From CAYQDR01 sp964416315 (GTDB lineage Bacteria; Methylomirabilota; Methylomirabilia; Rokubacteriales; DASRDR01), in the NCBI GenBank assembly GCA_964416315.1, contig CAYQDR010000008.1, positions 1-64,000 on the forward strand: a DNA stretch of 64,000 nt, written 5' to 3'. The notes under the pieces were generated by a model that was given only the letters and a program-made list of their open reading frames with translations, ran no database searches and had not been told where the DNA came from. The position numbers and the translations under genes are program-made. Positions 42,431 to 50,699 of this stretch are shown here, in pieces (the stretch's first letter is position 1; each line of letters opens with the position of its first letter).

Positions 42431-43150
42431 ATGACGGTCGGCCCGCCCGAGCTCGTCGTCGTGGCGCTGGCCCGGCTCGTCCGGGACGGCGAGGTCGCCT
42501 GCCACGGCGTCAACTCCAGCGTTGCCGCGCTCGCGCTCCTGCTGGCCCGCCGTCTCCACGCCCCGCGCCTCCGCCACGTTTCGATCGGCGGCGGCCTCGA
42601 TCCCGCGCCGGCGACCCTCCCGCCCTCGTCGTCAGGCCCGGCCTGGCTCGTGGGGTCCCCGGTCGTCCTCTCCAACGTGGACGTCTACCAGCTCGCGCTC
42701 CGGGGCCGGCTCGACCTCATGCTGCTCGGGTGCGTCCAGGTGGACGTCCAGGGGCGGGTCAACTCGACGGTCATCGGGCCCTTCGACCGCCCGAAGGTGC
42801 GGCTCCCGGGCGGGGGTGGCGCCGCCGTGATCTTCCGGGTCGTCCGACGGATCGTCGTCTACCGGACGCGCCACGATCCCCGCTCGCTCGTCCCGCGCGT
42901 GGACTTCGTCACGGCGACCGGAAACCTCGACCGCGTGGTCACGCCGCTCGCGGTCTTCCGCGCGACGGCCGACGGCCTCCGGCTGGAGGGGCTCCAGCCG
43001 GGCGCCACGCTCGCCGAGGTCGAGCGCCAGACGGGCTTTCCCGTGGTCCCGACCGAGGACTGCGCGCCGATTCCGCCGCCGACCGACGCCGAGCTGGCCG
43101 CGCTCGAGGCGCTGGATCCCGAGCGGCTCCGCGCCCTCGACTTCCGCTGA
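42431..43150 (+). CDS. CoA-transferase subunit B (glutaconate/3-oxoadipate CoA-transferase type)
   Basis: This 239-residue beta subunit would pair with the interrupted A subunit to move CoA between carboxylic acids. GSPVVLSNVDVYQLALRGRL followed by DLMLLGCVQVDVQGRVNSTV is characteristic of the glutaconate-type beta chain, as are RVDFVTATGNLDRVV and FRATADGLRLEGLQPGATLA. The substrate is unknown. ATG 42431 follows GGGAGAGGGGACAGATC. If the A subunit is not made, this protein has no partner within the window. Confidence 0.82.
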   Translation: MTVGPPELVVVALARLVRDGEVACHGVNSSVAALALLLARRLHAPRLRHVSIGGGLDPAPATLPPSSSGPAWLVGSPVVLSNVDVYQLALRGRLDLMLLGCVQVDVQGRVNSTVIGPFDRPKVRLPGGGGAAVIFRVVRRIVVYRTRHDPRSLVPRVDFVTATGNLDRVVTPLAVFRATADGLRLEGLQPGATLAEVERQTGFPVVPTEDCAPIPPPTDAELAALEALDPERLRALDFR

Positions 43151-43237
43151 CGCAGCGCGAGACACTCCCCGGCGCGGGATCGAGCGCTTGCGTACCGCGT
43201 GAGTCGGTATTACGATGGCGGCAGTCGGGTATCACTC

Positions 43238-43489
43238 ATGCGCGCCATGAGGACGCTCTCGGTGAAGCTCCCTGCCGCCCTGGAAGCCAGGCTTGCCGCT
43301 CTCGCCCAGCGGCGAGGGGTGACCAAGTCCGCGGTGATTCGTCGGGCCCTGGAGTGGACGGTCGCGGACGATCGGGGACGGGGCCGGGCGGGGTCGTTCC
43401 TGGCGCTGGCCAAGGACCTCGCGGGAAGCCTCGCCGGCCCGGCGGACCTGTCTCACAACAAGCGGCGACTTCGCGGCTACGGGCGGTGA
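43238..43489 (+). CDS. Ribbon-helix-helix antitoxin (CopG-like)
   Basis: This protein of 83 residues from ATG 43238 (ATG 43247 is an equal alternative) has LSVKLPAALEARLAALAQRR followed by GVTKSAVIRRALEW, a clear RHH domain. The tail FLALAKDLAGSLAGPADLSH followed by NKRRLRGYGR resembles antitoxins of the PIN toxins. Its TGA overlaps the toxin GTG (GTGA). The upstream bases contain two direct copies of AGTCGG followed by TAT (43203 and 43222), possibly operator half-sites. Confidence 0.8.
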   Translation: MRAMRTLSVKLPAALEARLAALAQRRGVTKSAVIRRALEWTVADDRGRGRAGSFLALAKDLAGSLAGPADLSHNKRRLRGYGR

Positions 43490-43908
43490 CGGTCCGGACC
43501 CTGCTGGACACCGGACCTCTCGTCGCGTTCCTCAACCGGCGCGATCGGTATCACGCCTGGGCGCTGGCGCAACTTGCCGAGCTTCCTGCTCCACTCCTGA
43601 CCTGTGAGGCGGTGCTGTCGGAGGCCTGTTTGCTTCTGCGGCACCTGCCGGGTGGCGGCCGGGCGGCGATCGAGCTCGTGACCCGAGGAGTGTTGAAGAT
43701 CGGCTTTCGGCTGGAGGAGGACGCCGCGTCGGTCGGTAGATTGCTCGGGCGCTATGCGAGCGTTCCGATGTCCCTGGCAGATGCGTGCCTGGTCCGTATG
43801 GTCGAGAAAGACCCCGGAAGTCGCCTTCTCACGCTCGATCGCGACTTCCGCGTGTACCGGGCGCACGGTCGCCAGGTCATCCCGCTGACCATCCCGAGCG
43901 ACCGGTGA
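43486..43908 (+). CDS. PIN-domain toxin (VapC-like)
   Basis: This 140-residue PIN protein has acidic residues in LLDTGPLVAFLNRRDRYHAW, a Glu in LLTCEAVLSEACLLLRHL, the MSLADACLVRM motif and the last Asp in LTLDRDFRVYRAHG. All expected catalytic positions are present, so it should be an active ribonuclease held by the RHH antitoxin encoded just upstream. It differs in subfamily from the PIN protein at 12.2 kb. Confidence 0.85.
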   Translation: MTVRTLLDTGPLVAFLNRRDRYHAWALAQLAELPAPLLTCEAVLSEACLLLRHLPGGGRAAIELVTRGVLKIGFRLEEDAASVGRLLGRYASVPMSLADACLVRMVEKDPGSRLLTLDRDFRVYRAHGRQVIPLTIPSDR

Positions 43909-43942
43909 CCCGAGCGAGGCTGGCGGTTGGATGCCCCGCGGC

Positions 43943-43971
43943 TTGACCGCCCTCTGACGGCCCCGTATAGT
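43943..43971 (+). promoter_or_regulatory. Strong sigma-70-type promoter for mrp
   Basis: TTGACC (43943-43948), a 17-base spacer and TATAGT (43966-43971). The mrp ATG at 43981 lies only 9 bases after the -10, so the transcript would have almost no leader. Confidence 0.65.
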
Positions 43972-43980
43972 GGACCCTGC

Positions 43981-45078
43981 ATGGCGATTTCCGGCGACAA
44001 GAGCACGGTCACGGAAGAGGCCGTCCTGACCGCCCTCCGCGCGATCCAGGATCCCGAGGCGCGGAAAGACGTCGTGAGCCTCGGCATGGTGAAGGACCTC
44101 GCGATCCAGGGCGGCCGGGTCACGTTCACCCTCCAGTTCACCACCCAGCCGGCCATGACGAAGGTGGAGCTCCACAGCCAGGCCCGCCGCGCGGTCGCCG
44201 GGCTGCCGGGGGTCTCCGACGTGAAGGTCGCGATGGGCTCGGCCCAGGCCGCGGCCGCCGGGCGCCCGGCCCACGCCTCCGCCGAGAGCGTCATCCCGCA
44301 GGTCAAGCATACGATCGCGGTGTCGTCGGGGAAGGGTGGGGTGGGCAAGTCCACGGTCGCCGTGAATCTCTCGCTGGCGCTCCACGAGATGGGCCACGCG
44401 GTGGGGCTCGTGGACGTGGACGTCTACGGCCCGAACATCCCGCTCATGGTGGGGGCCCGCGGGCGGCCGGGGATGTTCAACAACCGGATCATCCCGGTCC
44501 AGGCGTACGACGTGAAGATCATGTCCATCGGGTTCTTCGTGAAGGAAGGGGACCCGGTGATCTGGCGGGGGCCGATGATCCACTCCGCGGTCCAGCAGTT
44601 CCTCCGCGACGTCGAGTGGGGGGAGCTCGACTACCTGATCTTCGACATGCCGCCCGGCACCGGGGACGCGCAGCTCTCGCTCTCGCAGGTGATCCCGCTC
44701 TCCGGCGCGGTCATGGTGACGACGCCCCAGGACGTCTCCCTGCTCGACGTCCGGAAGGGGCTCCAGATGTTCCGGAAGATGAACGTGCCGATCCTCGGCG
44801 TCGTCGAGAACATGGCGGGATTCGTGTGCCCCCACTGCCACGAGATGACGCCGATCTTCGGCGAGGGGGGCGGCCAGAAGCTCGCCGACGAGTTCGGGGT
44901 GCCCGTGCTCGGCTCGATCCCGCTCGACCTGGAGACGCGCGTCGGCGGCGACACCGGCGCGCCGATCGTCGTCGCGCGGCCGGCCTCGGCCCAGGCCGAG
45001 GCGTTCCGGAAGGTCGCGGCGTCCGTCGCCGCCCGTGTGGCCTCTCTGGCGGGCCTGAAGCTCCCCACCATCAGCTAG
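43981..45078 (+). CDS. mrp: Mrp/NBP35 family iron-sulfur cluster carrier ATPase
   Basis: This 365-residue protein has an N-terminal MIP18-like (DUF59) domain with LRAIQDPEARKDVVSLGMVK, then a P-loop ATPase with the deviant Walker A VSSGKGGVGKSTVAVNLSLA, and FDMPPGTGDAQLSLSQ. The CPHC motif in GFVCPHCHEMTPIFGEGG provides the bridging Fe-S cluster site of the dimer. It would load Fe-S clusters onto apoproteins in the cytoplasm. ATG 43981 sits just after a strong promoter. The LON-domain gene follows 8 bases after its stop. Confidence 0.92.
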   Translation: MAISGDKSTVTEEAVLTALRAIQDPEARKDVVSLGMVKDLAIQGGRVTFTLQFTTQPAMTKVELHSQARRAVAGLPGVSDVKVAMGSAQAAAAGRPAHASAESVIPQVKHTIAVSSGKGGVGKSTVAVNLSLALHEMGHAVGLVDVDVYGPNIPLMVGARGRPGMFNNRIIPVQAYDVKIMSIGFFVKEGDPVIWRGPMIHSAVQQFLRDVEWGELDYLIFDMPPGTGDAQLSLSQVIPLSGAVMVTTPQDVSLLDVRKGLQMFRKMNVPILGVVENMAGFVCPHCHEMTPIFGEGGGQKLADEFGVPVLGSIPLDLETRVGGDTGAPIVVARPASAQAEAFRKVAASVAARVASLAGLKLPTIS

Positions 45079-45086
45079 GCGCTCAA

Positions 45087-45749
45087 CTGGACGCGGCCGT
45101 CCTCATCCCGATCTTCCCGCTGCCGGACGTCGTCTTCTTCCCGAACACCGTCCTGCCGCTCCACGTCTTCGAGCCGCGGTACCGCCGGATGGTGGCCGAC
45201 TGCCTGGCCGGTGACGGCCGCCTGGCGGTCGTGATGCTGCGGCCCGGCTGGGAGCGCGACTACTACGGCCGGCCGCCGGTGCACGCCGTCGCCGGGGTGG
45301 GCGAGATGATCCAGTGCGAGCGGCTCGCCGATGGCCGGTACAACATCGTGCTGGACGGCCAGATGCGCGTCCGGCTCGAGGACGAGGTGCGCCCGGAGCT
45401 GCCGTACCGGGTCACGCGCGCCCGTCGCCTCGCCGAGGTCTTCCCCGAGGGCGGGCCTGCGGCCCTCGCGGAGCGGCTCAGGGCGCTGCGCGCCGCCCAC
45501 GCGAAGCTGCTCGACGTCCTCGGCCGGGGGCACGCGGACCTCGTGGGGCGGCTGACCGTGGCCGGGGCGACGCCCGGCGCGGTCATCGACCGCATCGTCT
45601 CGGCCGTCGTCCCGGACGCGGCGGTGCGACAGCGGATTCTCGAGGCCGTGGATGTGAGCGAGCGGCTCGACTTCGCGACAGCCGCCCTCGCGGACCTCCT
45701 CGCCATGGTCTCGGGCTCGGAGGCCGAGGATGAGGGCGCCGAGGCCTGA
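45087..45749 (+). CDS. LON substrate-binding-domain protein, apparent CTG start
   Basis: This protein of about 220 residues matches the N-terminal domain of Lon protease (PF02190): IPIFPLPDVVFFPNTVLPLH followed by VFEPRYRRMVADCL, with no ATPase or peptidase domain. Stand-alone LON-domain proteins are common but of unclear role, probably substrate recognition. The first possible codon in the right place is CTG at 45087, since no ATG, GTG or TTG occurs in frame between the mrp stop region and IPIFPLP. It overlaps the PDZ gene by 20 bases. Confidence 0.83.
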   Translation: MDAAVLIPIFPLPDVVFFPNTVLPLHVFEPRYRRMVADCLAGDGRLAVVMLRPGWERDYYGRPPVHAVAGVGEMIQCERLADGRYNIVLDGQMRVRLEDEVRPELPYRVTRARRLAEVFPEGGPAALAERLRALRAAHAKLLDVLGRGHADLVGRLTVAGATPGAVIDRIVSAVVPDAAVRQRILEAVDVSERLDFATAALADLLAMVSGSEAEDEGAEA

Positions 45750-46443
45750 GGCGGCCCGACCGCCCCGGATCGGGCGCGTGGCCTGCGCGCTCGCGCTCGC
45801 CCTGGCGGCCGCGCTGCCGGTGTGGGCAGGCGAGCGGTGGGGGTGGCTCGGGGTGCGGATCCGCGACCTCTCGGAGAGGGAGGCGGAGGAGCTGTCGGCG
45901 AAGCTCGGGCTCGCAGAGGGCTACGGCGTCGTGATCGAGGAAGTGCTCAAGGACACGCCGGCCGAGGCTGCCGGGCTCCGGAAGAGCGACCTCGTGGTGG
46001 CGATCGAGGGACGGCCCGTCGTCGAGACGCGGGCCCTGCAGCGGATCGTCGGCGACACGGCGGCCGGCCGGGAGCTGCGCCTCGTCGTGCTCCGGGAGGC
46101 GCAGCGGCATGCGCTGCGCGTCCGGGTGGGCCAGATGCCGCCCGACGTCGTCGCCGAGCGGGTGGCCGCCGAGTTCGGGTTCTTCGTCCGCGAGGGCGAG
46201 GAGGCGGCGCCCGGCGCGGTCGTCGGGGCCGTGGCGGAGCGGAGCCCAGCCTGGCGCGGAGGGCTTCGGGCGGGGGACCGGATCCTCGCGGTCAACGGCG
46301 AGGCGGTCGGGTCGGTCGAGGCCGTCCGCCGCCGGCTCCAGGACATCCTGCTGCGGGACGAGATCCGGCTCCGGGTCGGGCGCCAGGGCGAGCCGGTCCC
46401 GCTCGTCCTGCCGCCCGCCAAGCCCGCGCTTCTCCCCCAGTGA
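45730..46443 (+). CDS. Exported protein with two PDZ domains
   Basis: This 237-residue protein has an N-terminal signal peptide (GRVACALALALAAALPVWAG) and two PDZ domains. The first spans YGVVIEEVLKDTPAEAAGLR and KSDLVVAIEGRPV, the second VVGAVAERSPAWRGGLRAGD and RILAVNGEAVGS. There is no protease domain, so it is not a DegP-type enzyme but a possible periplasmic adaptor. Its overlap with the LON-domain gene suggests co-translation. Confidence 0.83.
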   Translation: MRAPRPEAARPPRIGRVACALALALAAALPVWAGERWGWLGVRIRDLSEREAEELSAKLGLAEGYGVVIEEVLKDTPAEAAGLRKSDLVVAIEGRPVVETRALQRIVGDTAAGRELRLVVLREAQRHALRVRVGQMPPDVVAERVAAEFGFFVREGEEAAPGAVVGAVAERSPAWRGGLRAGDRILAVNGEAVGSVEAVRRRLQDILLRDEIRLRVGRQGEPVPLVLPPAKPALLPQ

Positions 46444-46469
46444 CCACCAGGGGTTCGGGCGCCGTCTGA

Positions 46470-47640
46470 GATGCAGCGCCGTCGCGACCAGGGCCGCAGC
46501 CTCCTCGCGGCGGAGGTCCTGGGGCTCCACTCGGGCACGCTCGGGGCGGGCCCGCCATTCGCCGTACCGGGCGACGCGGGCGAGCGCGCGCGCCGCATCC
46601 TCGGGGAACGCGTAGGAGGGGATGCGCTCCTCCGCGCTCCGGAGCGCGTCGGGCACCCCGCGGGCGGACATGAACACCGTCAGGAGCGGTCCCCGGCCGC
46701 CCAGCGCCCTGGCCCCGTCCACGATCGCCTGCGCCGCGTCGGTCGCCCGCGTCACGAGCGGCGGGATGAAGATGACGATCAGCGCGTCGATTCCCGGGTC
46801 CTCGCCGACGATGCGGATGGCCTCACGGTAGTGCGCGGCCGTGGCGGAGGCGATCATGTCCACGGGGTTGGTGATCGTCGCCTCGCGGGGCAGGAAGACG
46901 CGGAGGCGCGCCTGGGTGTCGGCGCGAGGATGGGGACCTCGAGCCCTTCGGCCTCCAGGGTGTCGGCGCAGAGAATGGCCGGGCCCCCGGAGTTCGTGAT
47001 GATGCCCACGCGGCGGCCCCTCGGCACCGGCTGGTGGGCGAGCAGGGTCGCGACGTCGAAGAGCTCCTCCAGGGTGTCCACCCGGATCACGCCGGCCTGG
47101 CGGAACAGCGCGTCCACGGTGACGTCGGAGGCGGCGAGCAGCGCCCCGGTGTGCGAGGCCGCGGCGCGAGCCCCCGCACGCGTCCGACCGCTCTTGACGG
47201 CCACGATCGACTTCCTCCGGCCGACCCGGCGCGCGATCCGCGAGAACTTGCGCGGGTTACCGAGCGATTCGACGTGGAGCAGGATCACCTCGGTATCCGG
47301 TAGTTCTCGGGGAGCACCGTGGCTTCGAGGACCCGGACCCCGTTCGCCGCCGCCGCCTCGGCCAGCTGTCCGAGGAGGATGGTGCCGAGCCCGCGTCCCT
47401 GATAGTCGTCCGCGACGGCGAGGGCGACGTCCGAGTGATCACCGTCCGTGGCCACCACGCAGAACGCGTGCCCGACGACGCGCTCGTCCAGGCCCGCGAG
47501 GGCGAGGAGACCGAAGGTGCGCCCATGGTCCACGTCAGCCTCGCGGCGCGCCTCCCCGCGGAGGAAGACATCGGTCGTGGCCGAGAAGAATCGGAAAACG
47601 CCGTGGCCGGGAGCCCGTCCCAGGTTGACAGAGGCTCCCG
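46470..47640 (-). pseudogene. Ruined bifunctional GNAT / acyl-CoA (acetate-CoA) ligase gene
   Basis: On the minus strand a GNAT piece (about 47640 to 47285, VAVADDYQGRGLGTILLGQL) ends early. The sequence then jumps in another frame into the CoA-ligase part of NDP-forming acyl-CoA synthetases (VILLHVESLGNPRKFSRIAR, ASHTGALLAASDVTVDALFR, VGIITNSGGPAILCADTLEA). Near 46925 one base is missing, and the frame shifts to FLPREATITNPVDMIASATA. Homology stops near 46475, before the ATP-grasp domain. The CoA-binding domain between the first two pieces is also absent. Such GNAT-ligase fusions acetylate proteins or make acyl-CoA in other bacteria; this copy cannot. Confidence 0.7.
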
Positions 47641-47654
47641 GGCCGGCCGATAAT
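47625..47654 (+). promoter_or_regulatory. Promoter for the aldehyde dehydrogenase gene
   Basis: TTGACA (47625-47630), an 18-base spacer and GATAAT (47649-47654). The start codon follows 107 bases later. It overlaps the start of the ruined GNAT gene on the other strand. Confidence 0.6.
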
Positions 47655-47761
47655 CCACCCGCTCTCCCCGAACCCGCCCGGGCGGCGGGCCGTGCTCGCC
47701 GCGGTCAGACCAGCCGACCGCGTGGCGCGCGGAGCAGGCGCCTCGGAAAGGACGGCGGACC

Positions 47762-49216
47762 ATGGCAGACCTTCATCGGATGTTCATCGACGGTCAGTGG
47801 GTCGAGGCGGCATCGGGCCGGACCTTCACCGTCACCGACCCCGCGACGGGGGAGCCGGTCGGCGAGGTGGCCGACGGCGGGGCCGCGGAGGCGGGCCGCG
47901 CCATCGAGGCCGCGCACCGCGCCTTCCGGGAGTGGGCGGCGATGCCGGCGAAGGAGCGCGGGCCCATCCTGCAGCGGATCCAGGCCCTGATGGAGGCCCG
48001 CCGGGACGACCTCGCGCGGCTCGTGACGCGGGAGAACGGCAAGCCCTTCGAGGAGGCGCGCCGCGAGGTCGGCTTCGCCCTCGGATACTTCGGCTGGTTC
48101 GCCGAGGAGGCGCGCCGGACCTACGGAGACCTCGTGCCGTCCCCGTTCCGGGACCGGCGCCTGTGGGTGATCCACCAGCCGCTCGGCGTGGTGGGCGCCA
48201 TCACCCCGTGGAACTTCCCGGCGACGATGGTCACCCGGAAGATCGCGCCGGCCCTGGCGGCGGGCTGCACGGTCGTGCTCAAGCCGGCGTCGGCCACGCC
48301 CCTCACGGCCCTGGCGCTCGCCGGGCTCACGGCGGAGGCGGGCCTGCCGGCGGGCGTCTTCAACGTCGTCACGGGCGCGAAGTCGCGGCCGATCGGGGAC
48401 ACCCTCGTGAGCCACCGGCTGGTCCGGAAGATCGCCTTCACCGGCTCGACCGACGTGGGCAAACAGCTCATGCAGGGCGCGGCCCGCTCCCTCAAGCGCG
48501 TCTCCTTCGAGCTCGGCGGGAATGCCCCCTTCGTCGTCTTCGACGACGCCGACCTGGACGCCGCGGTCGAGGGGGCGGTGGGAATCAAGTTCCTCCGCGT
48601 CGGCGGGCAGTCGTGCATCTGCGCGAACCGCATCTTCGTCCAGGAGACGATCGCCGAGCGCTTCGTCCCGCGGTTCGTCGAGGCCGTCCGGGCGCTCCGG
48701 GTCGGTCCCGGGTTCGAGCCGGGGGTGGTCGTCGGCCCGCTCATCAACGAGGAGGCGCGCAAGCAGGTGCACGGCCTCGTCGAGGACGCGGTGGCCGGCG
48801 GGGCGCGCGTGGCGACGGGCGGCCATGCGCGGGAGGAGGGCGCCCTGGCGCGCGGGTACTTCTACGCCCCGTCCGTCCTGCTCGGCGTCCGGGACGAGAT
48901 GCGCGTCTGCCGCGAGGAGATCTTCGGGCCGGTGGCGCCCGTCCTCACCTTCCGGACCGAGGCCGAGCTGATCGCGCGGGCGAACGACACCGAGTACGGC
49001 CTGGCGGCCTACCTCTACTCCCGCGACCTCGGCCGCGTGACTCGGGTCGCGGAGGGGCTCGAGTACGGCCTCGTCGGGGTCAACGACGCGGCGGGGTATA
49101 CGCACGAGGTCCCCTTCGGAGGCTTCAAGGAGTCGGGGCTCGGGCGGGAAGGGGGGCGGGAGGGGATCTACGAGTACATGGAGGTCAAGTCGATCGTCGT
49201 GAACCTCCCGCGTTGA
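47762..49216 (+). CDS. gabD: NAD(P)-dependent aldehyde dehydrogenase (succinate-semialdehyde dehydrogenase-like)
   Basis: This 484-residue enzyme of the GabD branch would oxidise succinate semialdehyde or a similar aldehyde to the acid. Conserved parts are LGVVGAITPWNFPATMVTRK, the cofactor Lys in CTVVLKPASATPLTALAL, the catalytic Glu in FELGGNAPFVVFDDADLDAA, the catalytic Cys in GGQSCICANRIFVQE and the C-terminal EVPFGGFKESGLGREGG. ATG 47762 follows GGAAAGGA, and a strong promoter lies about 110 bases upstream. The exact substrate is inferred. Confidence 0.9.
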   Translation: MADLHRMFIDGQWVEAASGRTFTVTDPATGEPVGEVADGGAAEAGRAIEAAHRAFREWAAMPAKERGPILQRIQALMEARRDDLARLVTRENGKPFEEARREVGFALGYFGWFAEEARRTYGDLVPSPFRDRRLWVIHQPLGVVGAITPWNFPATMVTRKIAPALAAGCTVVLKPASATPLTALALAGLTAEAGLPAGVFNVVTGAKSRPIGDTLVSHRLVRKIAFTGSTDVGKQLMQGAARSLKRVSFELGGNAPFVVFDDADLDAAVEGAVGIKFLRVGGQSCICANRIFVQETIAERFVPRFVEAVRALRVGPGFEPGVVVGPLINEEARKQVHGLVEDAVAGGARVATGGHAREEGALARGYFYAPSVLLGVRDEMRVCREEIFGPVAPVLTFRTEAELIARANDTEYGLAAYLYSRDLGRVTRVAEGLEYGLVGVNDAAGYTHEVPFGGFKESGLGREGGREGIYEYMEVKSIVVNLPR

Positions 49217-49219
49217 GGG

Positions 49220-49450
49220 TCAGGGCGGGGAGGGGGCGACCCGGAACCCGTACTTCCAGAGGGGGTCCGCGTCGTTCGGCATCTGGCGGCGGTCGGTGCG
49301 CCGCCGCTCCTCCGCCGCGCTGTCGCTGGTCCGGCGCCGCTCGCCGTGCCGCCGGTCGACGAGCACGGTCACTTCCGGCTCCTGGAAGTGCTGCTGCAGG
49401 TAGGTGTAGAGCGGCTCCTCGTCGCGCTTCACGATGACCAGAAACGCCAT
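49220..49450 (-). CDS. Small conserved-looking protein with basic RRHGERR core
   Basis: This gives a 76-residue cytoplasmic protein starting MAFLVIVKRDEEPLYTYLQQ, then a strand-like EVTVLVDRRHGERRRTSD and a run of Arg pairs (EERRRTDRRQ). GGAGG lies 5 bases before ATG 49450. It converges on the aldehyde dehydrogenase gene with 3 bases between stops. I recognise the VDRRHGERR pattern as recurrent in small proteins of soil bacteria but know no function for it. Confidence 0.6.
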   Translation of the reverse strand: MAFLVIVKRDEEPLYTYLQQHFQEPEVTVLVDRRHGERRRTSDSAAEERRRTDRRQMPNDADPLWKYGFRVAPSPP

Positions 49451-49554
49451 GGCGCCTCCCCCCGTCGGTCGCATGTGAGCACCCGCCGCACTCTAGCAGA
49501 CAGGTGCGGAGGCCTGTCAAGAGCGAATCGCGTTCCCCTCGCCCGGGCCACCCC

Positions 49555-49582
49555 TTGACCGCGCCCCGGGCGGCGGTGTATC
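49555..49582 (+). promoter_or_regulatory. Candidate promoter for the zinc-ribbon / PfpI pair
   Basis: TTGACC (49555-49560), a 16-base spacer and TGTATC (49577-49582), about 67 bases before the small zinc-ribbon gene. Confidence 0.4.
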
Positions 49583-49648
49583 AAGAAAGGAGCGCGGCGT
49601 GACCACCCCGAAGGTCCGGAACGCGACTCCAGAGAGGAGGGAGGGCAG

Positions 49649-49810
49649 ATGCCTCTCTACGAGTTCCGCTGCCCCCGGTGCAAGAAGGAGATCTCTATCA
49701 CGCTCACCGTCAAGGAGCGGGAGAGCGGCACGGCCAAGTGCCCCGACTGTCGCGGGGATCTCGAGCCGCTGATGGCGACGTTCTATTCGAAGACCTCGAA
49801 GAAGAGCTAG
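49649..49810 (+). CDS. FmdB-type zinc-ribbon small protein
   Basis: This 53-residue protein begins MPLYEFRCPRCKKEISITLT and has a second knuckle in AKCPDCRGDLEPLMATFYSK, two CxxC pairs that would hold one zinc ion. It belongs to the FmdB regulatory-type zinc ribbons, whose molecular role is poorly known. GAGGAGGGAGGGC precedes ATG 49649. It is probably co-transcribed with the DJ-1/PfpI gene 36 bases downstream. Confidence 0.8.
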   Translation: MPLYEFRCPRCKKEISITLTVKERESGTAKCPDCRGDLEPLMATFYSKTSKKS

Positions 49811-49846
49811 CGCCGATCCCGACCGGGTCGGCTCCAGGGAGGATCC

Positions 49847-50371
49847 ATGCAGCTGAAGGGCAAGCGAGTGGCGGTCCTGGCGGAGAACATGTACCAGGAG
49901 ATGGAGCTCTGGGTGCCGTACTACCGGCTCAAGGAGGAGGGGGCCGAGGTCCAGGTCGTCGGCGCCGGCGGGGCGAAATCGTACGCCTCCAAGCACGGCT
50001 ACCCGGTCCAGGTCGACGTGCAGGCCGAGCAGGTCAACGCGGTCGAGCTCGACGCCGTCGTGATCCCCGGCGGGTTCGCGCCCGATCTCATGCGGCGGTC
50101 CCCGGCGATGGTCAAGCTCGTCCGCGAGGCCTTCGAGCAGGGCAAGGTCGTGGCGGCGATCTGCCACGCGGGCTGGATGCCCGTCTCGGCGGGGATCCTC
50201 CGGGGCAAGCGCGCGACGAGCTTCTTCTCGATCAAGGACGACCTGGTCAACGCCGGGGCGACCTGGGTGGACCAGGAGGTCGTCGTGGACGGGAACCTGA
50301 TCACCTCCCGGAAGCCGGACGACCTGCCGGCGTTCTGCCGGGAGATCGTAAGGGCCCTCGCGAAGAAGTAG
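49847..50371 (+). CDS. DJ-1/PfpI family protein (protein deglycase / stress protease type)
   Basis: This 174-residue protein has the nucleophile elbow VAAICHAGWMPVSAGILRGK, with Cys followed by His as in PfpI/YhbO, and the Glu-containing EMELWVPYYRLKEEGAEVQV. PGGFAPDLMRRSPAMVKLV is typical of the family, which repairs glyoxal-damaged proteins or acts as a stress hydrolase. GGGAGGATCC precedes ATG 49847. A clear terminator follows 26 bases after the stop, closing the zinc-ribbon/PfpI unit. Confidence 0.88.
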   Translation: MQLKGKRVAVLAENMYQEMELWVPYYRLKEEGAEVQVVGAGGAKSYASKHGYPVQVDVQAEQVNAVELDAVVIPGGFAPDLMRRSPAMVKLVREAFEQGKVVAAICHAGWMPVSAGILRGKRATSFFSIKDDLVNAGATWVDQEVVVDGNLITSRKPDDLPAFCREIVRALAKK

Positions 50372-50396
50372 GCCGGGCGCCGGCGCGCCCTCACAC

Positions 50397-50433
50397 GGGG
50401 GGAGGCCCGACGGCCTCCCCCCGCGTCGTTTTT
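50397..50433 (+). terminator. Rho-independent terminator after the PfpI gene
   Basis: GGGGGGAGGCC - CGAC - GGCCTCCCCCC is a perfect 11-bp stem followed by GCGTCGTTTTT. It separates the PfpI unit from the stress genes. From here to 50699 I see no gene, only the sigma-54 site. Confidence 0.85.
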
Positions 50434-50542
50434 CGGGCTCCCCCGCGGGACCCCCGTCCCGGCCTGGGGCGGTCGCGCCCCAATGCCCCCGCATGCCACG
50501 CTCCGCTCCGGTGTAACCCCGCGTCGTTGCGATGCCCAGTGC

Positions 50543-50558
50543 TGGCACCCGCGTTGCA
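50543..50558 (+). promoter_or_regulatory. Sigma-54 (-24/-12) promoter, site 1
   Basis: TGGCACCCGCGTTGCA has the full consensus TGGCAC-N5-TTGCA. The transcript would start near 50570, about 130 bases before the first universal stress gene at 50700. Confidence 0.8.
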
Positions 50559-50699
50559 CCCGCGGTCGACTGGAGGAGGCCGGCGTCAGCCGGGACGATG
50601 GGGTCCGCGGAGATGCCGGAGCAACTGGCCCAGGTGATGTGGGCGACGTGACCCATGGCCTCGGCGGCCGACCCCGGGGTGGATGAGAGGAGGCTGACG

